DNA of 64,000 bases from Actinomucor elegans (taxonomy: Eukaryota; Mucoromycota; Mucoromycetes; Mucorales; Mucoraceae), in NCBI GenBank assembly GCA_026027325.1, contig JAMSLZ010000003.1, positions 2,790,001 to 2,854,000 of the forward strand, read 5' to 3'. The position numbers and the translations under genes were made by a program. Below, piece after piece: positions 47,431-58,626 of the stretch. Under the pieces are notes generated by a model. The model saw only the letters and a program-made list of their open reading frames with translations, made no database searches and was not told the DNA's origin. Every line of letters starts with the position of its first letter. Position 1 is the stretch's first letter.

Positions 47431-48920
47431 TTTTAAGCTACAATGTGCCTTTTATACAGTTACAGTCTTTTGTTTGTTTCCGTATTCCACCGAGCTTTTT
47501 TCTACGGGATTTAGGCATAGTGTCATTTCATGCTACAAACAAATCTAACTATTGTTTCTCCAATTCAAAGCAACTCACTATCTATGAAATATCTTCCACA
47601 TTAACACTTAGATAGGACAATAAATGACTTTTATCAGAAGATATTACTTTTTTCTACAGGTAATCCACCCTAGCTGTAGGTTAATTGAGATTCAATGATA
47701 TTCTCAGCGAGCAGAAATCACCACTACCTAAAATAAACTAAATAACGGTAATATTGTATGATTTATCTCCAATAGTATGTCCTGAAACATTATCATTATT
47801 ATGTACACAAGCATGCTCGTCTCTATAGCATTTGTCGCGTTTCCTGAAATGAACCGCTGGTCCACTCTTTTATTTGCTAGCGAAAACTAAATTTAGGCAC
47901 CCTGACCGACCATACAAGTATACTAGGCAAGCGTAATTGAAAGCATACAATTGTATATAAATTAAAAATAAAGCAATGTTAATAATTGATCTTTGAGAAA
48001 TACATAACATAAAGAGTACTGTTTTAATTAATAGGCTTTTATTATAGTGTAATTTATTTGGTAGAAGCTAAAAGCACTTAAAGAAATATAATATTTCTTG
48101 TCTGGAGCCATATTTTTTTCTTAATTTGTTTCTCTATGAACCTCATCGATAACTTGAAGTGCATCGCTTTCTAAGACGAGAATACTAGTATTTGGCGATT
48201 CTGTGCCTAAAAAACAACTCAACAAGATAATATTGCGATTTTATTGGTCAGTGGCAATACTATACTGAGTTGTTGTCATCCACAATACTCTCCACATAAT
48301 TCACAGCTGTTTTTCAGCTTTCTGACACACTAAGACGAAGTTTTGATTAGATAATACGATGTTCACTTTCACGAGAACTAGAAATATATATATTTCTTTT
48401 TTTTATTGTAAGGGAGTAAACTCCGGTTTTATTTGAGAACTAGAAGTACAATTCTATGTAGAAAAGAAATTCTATAAAACTTCGACTCACAAAGCGCTTT
48501 TAGCGTCTAGAATTGTCTACAATGTCTGTTAAGCATTGAAGCCATTAATTGCACTTAGTGCTTTCTATAATGATGATTCTAATTTTGATTCCAAAAAAAA
48601 AAGACATCCTTTAAAATGAACAAGATGTATTTAACTACAGATCTCTTCACTGAGCCTGATCCGATGTCGCATCTGATGAGCACTCTATACACAGAATGAA
48701 TTGCTGCATCAGCTAGAACTTAAGATCTACTCGGACACGCTCATTAAATTGCAAGTTTCATATTGATTTATAGCTGCATCTTATTTTTTCGCCGAGCTGA
48801 AAGCATTGCACTTGCGATAAGGGAAAATTATTTCTTGTGCGAACATGTGAAGAAGCGTCATATTTATGACGAAATCATCTTTATTAGCATGTATGATAAG
48901 GTATCAGATGATGCATATAT
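47431..48920. other. Spacer with an orphan terminal exon and a repeat copy
   Basis: At 48206-48122 (minus) a T-rich acceptor leads into an open stretch reading TESPNTSILVLESDALQVID then EVHRETN and a stop. It looks like a last exon, but no convincing upstream exon was found. An inverted dispersed-repeat copy lies at 48637-48722. Nothing else is supported. Confidence 0.35.
48637..48722 (-). repeat. Dispersed short repeat, inverted copy
   Basis: Its reverse complement contains gcagcaattcattctg, catcagatgcgacatcgg and gaagagatctgtag, in family order. Confidence 0.7.
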
Positions 48921-50041
48921 TTATATTTTTTCTTTCAAGCTATCAAACCCTTGCTGAGCTACTTTTTTACTTGCCAACTGACAAGCAAACTGTAATGCTT
49001 GCTGTAGATTGGCATTTGGATAAAGAGAAAGATAGAGAATAATCCCCGCGTTAAATGTATCGCCTGCTCCTACCGTATCAATGACTTTATTCACGAATGG
49101 TGCCGAAGCCTGATATATTTGTTTTGTTTCATTGTCGAATGCACAAGCTCCCTTTGAACCCCATGTACAAAAGGCTTTTGCGCTATGGAATAAGATAAGA
49201 ATAGGGTCCCAGTGCGCATAGAAGAAAGTACCTTGGTTTTAATCTTTGTAACAACGGAGATTGGGTTAAAAATGAAGCAGCATCGGCATAATTGTGATGC
49301 TTGGCAAATATCTTTGAGAAAAAGACTACATCACCCTGTAGACTTGTGAATAAGCATGATCATCCTATTTTTATGCGTTTTACCTTTTCAATAAGCAACT
49401 CTATGTCTGGTCTTAGGGGTTTCTCAATCTCTACAGATAGAACGCAGTGATGATTCTGATTCAACCAATCAATTTGACTCATTGTCTCGGCAATGTTTCT
49501 ACCTTCAAAATGAACCCACCAATGGTTACCAGTTAACTTGCAGAACATGTCTTTAAATTCTTCCACATCCAATTCCTTTAAGCTAATTTATATTAATAAG
49601 GTGCAACAAACAAACAGTTATACACACTTGTTATTAGAAATAATCGTCCTTGAGCCCGTCTTTTCATTATGTATGATGGTAGAAGAAGGTATTAACGCGT
49701 CATTTCTATACAAAATGCTTGGCTGAATATTCGATAATGATTCTATAATATGACTTTATTGATGCGTTAATCATTTTCTACATGAAGCATGTCATTCAAT
49801 ACCTAGAATTATCATGGGATCCGGCAGCAGACATGTAACACACGTTTAGTTGTTTATATTGGCTTAATACTTTAGCTGTATTGCAGGTATTTCCTCCAGT
49901 TCGCTGTTCTGCATAATTAGCTCTCGTCTTGCTATCTTCTTCAGGGAAGTCATGTACATGTAGTATAGTATCAACATATAACTGCCCAATGAGTAAAATA
50001 TTGATCTGATGCGGGATTGATGTTGTGATTGCAAGGGACAT
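48921..50041 (-). CDS. Ketohexokinase-like PfkB sugar kinase
   Basis: Five exons (50041-49803, 49753-49628, 49582-49384, 49335-49232, 49182-48921) give 309 residues; human ketohexokinase has 298. The N-terminal strand ILLIGQLYVDTILHV and the GGNTCNTAKVL turn form the sugar site. PSSTIIHNEKTGSRTII, FKDMF...WWVHFEGRNIAETMSQI and VFFSKIFA follow the ketohexokinase order. The PfkB signature DTVGAGDTFNAGIIL holds the catalytic Asp. The enzyme should phosphorylate fructose or a related ketose with ATP. Exon 2 uses an AAG acceptor at 49754; using the nearer AG puts a stop in frame. It diverges from the TCP11 gene with 149 nt between start codons. Confidence 0.88.
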
Positions 50042-50190
50042 TAAGAAGAATATAGGAGGAGAAACAACGAGATAAGATCATACACTACACGTGTCCAAAG
50101 AGTCACAGGTTTGAATGCGGCTTATTAAATTAAAAAGGTCATTTTTAAAAGAGAAACCCAAGGGCTTCTTCCTTTTTCTCTTTATTCAAA

Positions 50191-53021
50191 ATGGATCCAA
50201 ATTCTAGAGATAAGAAGACTGGGTTTTATATAGTAGATGCTATTCCACTCTCCAAATCATCCAAGAAGCCTTTTCACTTGGAAAAAAGGTTCAAGCGGGA
50301 TCTTAATCTGTCTTCCTCCGCTAATACGAAAAAGAAAGATCCTCGTTCTGTAGAAACCAAGCGTGAAGCTATTCTGGAGGAGCGTAGAAATAGACTTAAC
50401 CAAAATTTTCTTAAGGTCAAGCGTATTGCCAAGGAAAACAAGGATAAGCAAAAAGACAAGATCAACTTGTTGTATAAATCAATGGAACTGGCTGAGACCA
50501 ATAGAAATCTTTATATTGAACAACGAAGAGCCAATTCGAAAAAGACAGTAGAACGAGCCAAATGCATTGCATTACAGAATCAGCGTAAATCTGAACAAGA
50601 ACAAGGTAAGCAGAAAGACATGGAAACTGAAAGAATGAAATTGGTAATCGTTTGCTGTAGAAAGACGCAGAGCTGAACTTGAAAGCAGATTAGTAAAGAC
50701 TGAAGAAAGACGATTGGCTCATTTGAACAGATATAAAAAGTTGCCAGAACAATCCACTAAAAAGCTTTCTTCTTCTGCTACTACAACTACGACTGCCACT
50801 ATGCCAAGTATCTCAACTAGATCAACAACTCCTCCTTTACTATCAGCGCCTAAAAAGAAGCCTTCTTCTTGGTCTATCATATTAAAAGCCTTTCGAGAAC
50901 TGGGTTTACCTTTACCTTCAGCTCCAGAAACTTGGTTAGAGTTCAATGCACTCGGCAAATTACTCCATCAAGCCAAAGTCATCGTTGTTACTACAAAAGT
51001 ACTCAATACTGCCTTAAAGTTGACGGACGAAGACAGCAGACATCGTGCACGTGTTCTTTTGACTTCTTACATGACCCTCATGTGCCCTAAGGAAGTACTC
51101 CAAGATGTAAACGGAGCCGAAGAAAAGGTAAGAAAGTACCTTTAACATTTAATAAGTTATTCACATTCGAAAAAAAAAAATAGAGACTTCATGCTTCAGC
51201 CAAGGAAATGCTTCAATTGTTTGAAATATGGCTACGCGCTCATGGTCGCCCTGGTGCTACTGCAGCTCGTCTTGCATTCGTTAATGCATGGAACGATTAT
51301 AACCTTTTATTTGAAACGTGGAAATCCAGAGATTGCGATCAATTAATCAAGAATATGATTAATTACTATGTCGAACTGTCTACATTGCGTCAATCTGTCA
51401 TTGCTCAGCAGCAAAACGGTGATGCTACTGCTGTCGGCGATCAACTGGAGCAGCAATTGGAGCAAGTAAAAACTCGCCTGCAAAAGGTAGGCGGCAATGA
51501 TGCAATTGAAAGCCTTCAACGTGCATTGGAAATGGCTTCTGGTTCTACCTCCACCGGTAGAAGAAAGCAGCAGCAAATCAACACACCCCGTTCTCCTACA
51601 TTGGATAATGAATACGAAACGCAACAAAATGCCAGCAATAACAATGCCAATCCTGAACAATTAGGCCAACTATTGAATGGATATACTCAACCTTCGTCTG
51701 GTTTAACCAATGAACAATTAGCTCATGAACTGATCATGGATCCCGAGTTCAAATTGGAACGCTATTCACCTAGTAATGATTTGGAAAAACGTGTTAAAAT
51801 GATGGCGGAAAAGGCCTTCTTTGATAAGGTAGCTGAAGATATTGAGCAAGGAAGAGCTGAATTGTCTTTGCCTTCATTGATTAAGGATGTTAAAATGGTA
51901 AGTTATATGACTTTGAATACTGATATGCTTACTGATTGATTGTTCAGCGTCTCTTATCTCTTGTTCGTCCTGGTACTTCCATGTACAATAGGATTGATGA
52001 AGCTATTGACTTGTCTTTGATTGATCAACAATTGCGCCAAAATACTTTCAATATCCAGTCCATGATTAACTATGTTTTGGATACTATGTCTAGCATGTGT
52101 GCGCCTGTTCGTGATCAAGAAATCCAAGCACTCCGCTCATCTACCACCGTCAGTATGATTGATCAAATCAAACACGTCCTGCAGCTCTTGGAGTCCATGA
52201 GCTTAGATTTAGCCAATTTCCGCTTACGTTCATTGCGTCCTCACCTTATGTCGATGGCTGTTGAATACGAGCGTGATAAATTCGCCCAAATGCTCAACAA
52301 TGGCACCATCCAACTGGTACGCACTAAGACATGGCTTACTTCATCTACAGATAAATTATGCCAAGTAGCTGCACAACGCAACCCTGAAGGAGTGCAACCC
52401 CAAACCAATAATAAGCCCTCACACGACGCAGTATTTGAAGATGCATTCGTCTCGTTATTGACTCAGCCTCAAACCATCACATCTGTCCAAGATTTGCCAG
52501 AAACACTAGCGCTGGATGCCAAACGTATGGCTGATTTCCAAAATACGGTACAGGCAATTACGATGGTATCTGCTCTGCTGATGCTAGCAAGAAATTTTGG
52601 CTCTGCTAGTTCACAGTCTTTGACCGAGTTGGCTACCAAATTGTTTACTATGTTGGAAGATGGGTCTACAACCATCGAGAATTTGGCTGTAGAAATTGAA
52701 CGCAGTGTACATGTCAGACCTGAACGACGTGAGATGGTGCGAACCATGGTAGACAAGACAGTATCTCATACAGATACTGTATACTCATTGCTGTCTCGTC
52801 GTGTGGCTACAGTGATCAAGAGCACAATTCAAAACAAAAAGTTTGTTACTGATGCTATATTATCCAGTAATGGGTTGGAACATGTCAAAAGTCAACTTCA
52901 ATCGATTTCTATCCAAATACAGCGATTAGCTCACCATCATCGAAAAGTATATGCCTCTTGGTACGATGAAATCATTAAGGAAGCTCTGGATCGGCTTGCT
53001 GTTACCAATCAATCATCATAA
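50191..53021 (+). CDS. SOK1: TCP11/Sok1-family protein
   Basis: Four exons (50191-50605, 50661-51127, 51184-51897, 51948-53021) give 889 residues. Residues about 45-150 are a highly basic Lys/Arg/Glu helix. The TCP11 domain fills the second half, with LIKDVKMRLLSLVRPGTSMYNRIDEAIDLSLI, MINYVLDTMSSMCAPVRDQEI and a long helical remainder. In fission and budding yeast, family members act as suppressors of cAMP/PKA pathway defects. That is noteworthy beside the cyclase gene in this window, but co-function is inference. A Gln/Asn/Thr-rich linker (about 400-450) and a Thr/Ser run near 185 are low-complexity. Confidence 0.9.
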
Positions 53022-53482
53022 AGCATAGGATCTAACAATATCAGTAGTGTTTATGCACATATTCAAAATAAACTTCATTCGTTTGTATTATGTGCTTGTA
53101 AATCATCATAACGATAGCATTGGCATATTAGTAGCATTATCGGTTTTTTAAGGAAACTGCACAGGAATCCGAGTCTTCCGGATATTAGATCTAATACAAA
53201 CTAAGTGCTTAGCCCCTAATTAAATCGCTTTGGATTAGTAGGTGTCGAATTATTCTATCAATTGCCACCAATAAAAGTCAGAAGATCTCGTATTGATATA
53301 GAAAGATGATATCTTTTTTACAAGGATTATCCGGGGACTTGGTATAAACTTTGGCATTATTTTTAATGATGAAAAGCCATCGACACAAAAAATCAAGTAT
53401 TAATAAAGTTCATGCATCATTTAATATTAACGAACAGTGCAATGATCTGAGCATATTTCCTTTAACGATCAAACTACCATTG

Positions 53483-53510
<28 letters not shown>
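53483..53510. repeat. Poly-A tract (28 nt)
   Basis: Uninterrupted A run in the gene-poor spacer. Confidence 0.85.
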
Positions 53511-53513
<3 letters not shown>

Positions 53514-54879
53514 AGTTTTGAAACTTTTTTTTAGGATATGGACATAATTCGAGTATTTTATATAAAGATATGTGATCACTGACGAATAAAGAGAATTTGG
53601 GCAAGAAATGAGACTTGAAATTCTCTTTATTGAAGATACAAGGAAGTCTTCATGGCAAATAAAATAGGTGTCTTTATATATCCATCAGTCTGGACTCTCA
53701 CTAACGTACATTAATATACACCAATAACAGCATATCCTGCGCTCTGATGGTACCTTTAATGTCATGATTTTATACAAGGGTATCTGCTGCAAAAACCTGA
53801 TATGGGCAATTCCTCTTAATCAACAAACTGCGTTTAAGGTGCCTCCCTTTGTAGTGCGGTTGATGCAATCTGAAATGACAAACTTTCACCATCAAAGAAG
53901 AGTGAAGTTGGACTTACTATTGATAACATTTCTCCAATTTTTAAGTATATTTTTCCAGTAGAAAGACTAATCGCATACAAATGGCAAGTGTTCGTTTCTA
54001 AACACTAGGATTTTATACTTGAAGATAAAAATCTGACTAAATCACACATACTATTGATAAAGGGAGAAACATAGTACGGTATTGCCGATTAAAAGTAGTA
54101 GTGAAAAGGTCCGCACAGACTTTATATTATTTGCAAATGATCAAGAAATCGGCTGGGGGAATAAAGCTTCGCGATACCTTATTCCGACTTGTGGAAGAAG
54201 GCTGAGTAAGAACTACAGAAAAACTTAAAGACGACTTTATGTTCGTATCATGAAGAGTAAAGATCTAAAATAGTTCGCTGTTTTTTGGATATTATTCAAC
54301 GGATATGATGTCGAGCTGTGATCCTATATCAATAAAAACTCCATATATTACTTCAATCAAATTGGAACGCCAAAACCTCCTAGTTCGCTTGAACAATATA
54401 TGAATATCAAAAAAAAAAAAATAGTGAGCATCTTTGAAGTTTCAAGGTTAAGTATTCAATTTATCAAGTATAGGAGGTATATGACTAACTACAATTTCTA
54501 GTCTAGCTGAAAAGTGGGTGTATTATAGTCATTCATCTATCATTACTATACCTCACTTTTCAAACTTATAATTGCTTTCAAAAACAGTTAAAACAATTGC
54601 CATTTCTTGCTTCATTGATATGAAATAAAGTAAAGAGATATCGTTCCATAGTTTATGCATGTACTATCTTGCTATCTTACAATGCCATTCTTACATGTTT
54701 ATCTCCCAAATACCTACGTACGAATCTATATACAGTCAATCATTGGCTGTTTCCGTCATGGGATTAGAGTAGGGTTAATGCGTTTGTCCACTCTTGTCCT
54801 GTATGTATATACACTACGGTCTTTAAATGAATATAAATCAACTGTACTACAGTCTAATGAAGATTGTATTAGATACAAA

Positions 54880-54955
54880 AGCTCATTTTGAATATGGAAT
54901 ACATATAATATGTGACATTAAATTGAGATCAATCGAGAAATCTATAGGTCTTTGA
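54880..54955 (+). repeat. Dispersed short repeat copy
   Basis: Contains gctcattttgaatatggaat, gtgacattaaattgagatc and gagaaatctatagg. Confidence 0.65.
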
Positions 54956-55820
54956 ATTAGTTTCACTTGAAATGTATATAAATCCCTATGCATCACAAAA
55001 TACGATATACTCAATGTATCTAAGTCAAATAACAGTTTTAATGGATCAGCGCTTTATTGCAAGTGTATATTAGTTATCTGATTGAAATGTTAAAAACGAC
55101 TGATGTCAGAAAAGTTTACTAGAGTATATCTTTGAAAAAGCAGACAGGATCATAAAACAAAATTGTTTAGTAACACAGATGTAGTTTTGGAGAGTTTGCA
55201 ATTTTATTATTTATAAAATCCTTGCGATATACGAACATTTGCGTTAAATCAATAAGGTCACCTTTCATCAATGATGACTTGACGAACTGACAGAAACATT
55301 CACTGAGCCTTACGTCATTCGATGGGTCTTAACTTTTACACAATCAGTAAGACGATATGTTTTGGACGATCTTAAAAAAGTAGATAAAAAAAAGGGATAA
55401 TGAACGTATTTATTAAACTGCTGCAACCAATGAAAATCGATAAACTTTATAGTAGTAAATATTTGTATCTCTTTCTGGATGTATTAACGCTTATTGAGAA
55501 GTACGGTTTATAGTACAGCTTATACTGGAGAAAATTCAAAATATGTAGCTGTATTTTCATATGGTTTATTCATATGTCAGAAGCGAGATACGCTATCAGA
55601 AAACATAATAACCTAGAAATCACAATCCAGCCAATCAAAGCCTCTAAACAGATATAGTATGTTATTTACACTGGATATATAATTGGATTATGTACAAGTC
55701 TTTATAGTTACTATTATACAAAAGCGATATTAAAGCGATGAAAGAAGCACTTCAATATTATAATGATTTGAACGAATCCCTCTGCCGAAGATGGCAAATT
55801 CTTAAGATTTTATCAGTTGA

Positions 55821-55880
55821 AACAGCTCGTTCTGAGAATATGTTACTAGTCAAATGCGATATTTGACCGCGATCACTACG
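55821..55880 (+). repeat. Dispersed short repeat copy
   Basis: Contains cagctcgttctgagaatatg, actagtcaaatgcgatattt and gaccgcgatc. It abuts the open stretch at 55850-56179. Confidence 0.65.
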
Positions 55881-56179
55881 CTGAGCCTCTTACTAGCGGT
55901 TTAGATGCCGCCAGCGTCAGCTTGATGTACTTACACCCACTTGAACGCGATTTTAGAATAAACAAAACGCGTAAATTAATACACATTCTGTTAGCAGAGG
56001 TGGTTCAGACTTTTGATTGCACGTTTTATGGTGTAAACATGAGAATGCTTCACAGGAAAAGTTGTATTATAGAAAGAGAGAGGGACACTCTGCAACTTGT
56101 TACATATGATACTTGGTATAAAGATGAACTGACATTTATTCCTTGTGTGCCACAGGCGACGGTGCAACCAAAAAAGTAA
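55850..56179 (+). CDS. Doubtful open stretch of 109 codons
   Basis: The frame is open for about 109 codons and overlaps the end of a dispersed-repeat copy. The first Met is at 55922 and would give 85 residues, MMYLHPLERDFRINKTRK onward, ending VQPKK. The composition (balanced, charged) looks more coding than its surroundings, but there is no recognisable domain, and the opposite strand is also partly open. It may be an exon of an undetected gene or a relic. Confidence 0.25.
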   Translation, partial: SNAIFDRDHYAEPLTSGLDAASVSLMYLHPLERDFRINKTRKLIHILLAEVVQTFDCTFYGVNMRMLHRKSCIIERERDTLQLVTYDTWYKDELTFIPCVPQATVQPKK

Positions 56180-56802
56180 GGCCGCATATCGATACAATAG
56201 TATCGGCAGCAAGACGATTGACTGCGAAGACGCAAAAAGACGAATAAAGAAAGGTGGTTTTTTGTTTGATTTGGAATAGTGTTGAATGAACATTGCGTAT
56301 TTCTATAATTGATTTCATTGTACCAACATTGATTCCCATGATATTCTTGTGCAATCTACGTATTCTAATAGGCGCATAGTATGTATGTATGTACAAACCC
56401 CCTGTAGTAATGCAAGCAGATAGATAGATTGTCTCTGATAAAGAATGCTTTCTTTGTTTTTTAATAGTTTATTGGTGTTTAGTTACAAAAGGGCGTGACC
56501 TAATGAATGAATGACAGACTTCAATCAAACTGTGATTGGTTACACATTCTATCTATTGATCTATTATAATATTCAAATTGTAACTGGATTTACAGAAAAC
56601 GAGCATTATTTATTAGTTAAAAGTACAAAGAAGCAGTGAACGGAAAAGGGTAAAAAGAGAGAGAGAGAAAGAAAGAAAGATCATAAGGACGATGCATATA
56701 GTGTATCCGTGTGAATTACTACAATAATAGAGATATACAGGGAAAAAAAAGGATAGATAATACATAAAAGAAAGGTTACAAAAAGGAAAGTAGGCAAGTA
56801 GA

Positions 56803-58408
56803 TCATAGATATTGTTTATCCAATAGAAGATCAGGTCCTCTCCATAGATTTATAAAGATGGCTGTAGCGAGTATAATGGCAAATCGACACCATCGAAATA
56901 TAGATCGAAATAGATAACGAATATGAAAGACGATACGATTGACCAAGCCTTTTTGATCCGGTTCATCAGGTGCCATCACCATTTGGTTCTGCTGTAGTAT
57001 GGATTTGGGTTTTGGATACAAGTCTCTTTCTGCGTAGATTGTGCCATTCCCTTCTGGTTCAAACAGATCCTCATCATCATAAGCTTTAGTTAAAAACTGT
57101 TCGGCTTCTTCAAATAATGAACGGTCTTCTATGCCAACGGTGGAGAGGAGTGTATCGAATGCATAATCCGCTGGTGCATGATAGAATGAGGTGAGATTAC
57201 GTTCTGTCATGCTGGCCAAGTCAAACAGTTTTGCTGACAAAGCCGAATTGGAAGTCGATAGATTAGTTTCGGAATGACTCTTGGAAAGCTTATTTGAATT
57301 GGACCAAGCATGCTCTAGCTCTCCTAAAAGGCTTTGTTTTGAGACACATGCTGAAAAGATGGATTGAGGACCAGATTCACTGGGTGTAGTTGAATGGTGG
57401 GGTGACCAAAGTCCTCTATCCCTTAATCTCGACAGTATTAAACGATGGTCTTCTAGACTATCATTGAGTTCTCGAATATGGGTGGTTTGGAGTTCAAAGG
57501 CTTCTTGGAGCTCGGCATAACCTTGATTGGTTAATTCAAAGTGTTCGAAATCATTACGTAGCCGTTCAAGGTCCTGCAGTGATACAATGAGCTTTTCTTC
57601 TACAGCACGTTTGGATGCTTGCAAGTGCTTGTTTTCGATAAACATCTCTTCCATTTTAACGGTTAGTTCCTCTAGTAGCTCTAGATCTTCTGTTTGGCGT
57701 TGTTCGTAATCCCTTTTTTCGTCCAATTGCCGGACACGTTCCTGTTGCAGTTGCCTGCTTTCTTCCAGTTCTTGTATTTTTTGAGCAGCCATATCTAAAT
57801 TGGCTCGTAAAACCTCGATTTCTGCTTCTAGTTTTCGCTGTTTTTGTAAGTGAGCCTGATCAGTAAGTTCTGCGTGCTGTTGTGTATGATCCAACAGGCT
57901 TTGGATTTCAGCGTTTTTTCGTTCCAATGACTCAATTATCTTGTCGTATGCTTTTTTGCTGGAAATCAATCGCATGTTGTTTTCGTATTCTTCTTCGTGA
58001 TATGTCGTTTTAGCACGTTGTGTTTCAAGTTCACAATCCTTGACGTTTTGTAACAGTTTGTCATAATCTGATTTCAGTGTTTGATTATGCTCTAGTAAGG
58101 ATTTACCAATTTCTGCAGCTAGTAGTAAGTCTAGTTTTGAATTTATAAGTTAAAAAAAAAAGAAAAATACATAGTATATTATAATTTTACTTACTTTTTT
58201 CTTTCTCTCTTAATGATCTATATGCATTTTTCAATAAGGTACCAAGTTCAGAAGCTGATTTTTCAGCAATGCCCGAGACAGAAGACAAAAATGAGCAACT
58301 AGAGTCTGCAGGCGAATATGGAGGATCATCTTGTAGGTATGTTGGTGTGGATTGAGAGTATTTAGCTGGTATAACTCGAAGTCTTGGTTTATGTTGAGAA
58401 GCAAGCAT
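56803..58408 (-). CDS. Coiled-coil protein with dynein-adaptor CC1-box and C-terminal membrane segment
   Basis: Two exons (58408-58195, 58130-56803) give 513 residues. After a Ser/Pro-rich N-terminus, residues about 60-90 read LREKEKNLLLAAEIGKSLLE. This closely resembles the CC1-box of BICD/BICDR/HAP1-type dynein adaptors (AA-x-x-G-x-x-LL), which binds dynein light intermediate chain. A Gln/Glu/Arg-rich coiled coil continues to about 280. Further on, SLLGELEHAW resembles the Spindly-type L-x-x-E motif that contacts dynactin; this match is weak. A hydrophobic segment near the C-terminus (about 484-500, FAIILATAIFINLW), after a basic stretch, could anchor it to an organelle. The role as cargo adaptor is inferred from these motifs. 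Confidence 0.72.
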
Positions 58409-58626
58409 AGTATAAGGGGGGGAAAAAGGAAAGAAGAAAAAGAAAAGTGAAAAAGAAGGCTATTTAAACAGCCGAGTTGATCATCAATTGTTAAAACAAA
58501 CCCCCCTTTCTTTAAACAGCCATAAACACAACAACCAACATTCTTCGTCTGCTGACTTGCACACATAAAAAAATGTTGGGGTAATTGATACCACGTTGTA
58601 CAGCAAGAAGACAATAACCTTTTTAT

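Larger units (their letters stand above)
53022..56802. other. Gene-poor 3.8 kb spacer
   Basis: It holds a 28-nt A run (53483-53510), two dispersed-repeat copies (54880, 55821) and one open stretch at 55850-56179 of uncertain status. Short frames at 53764 and 54655 have no recognisable pattern. Several segments look like decayed coding sequence, but I cannot name them. Confidence 0.45.
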
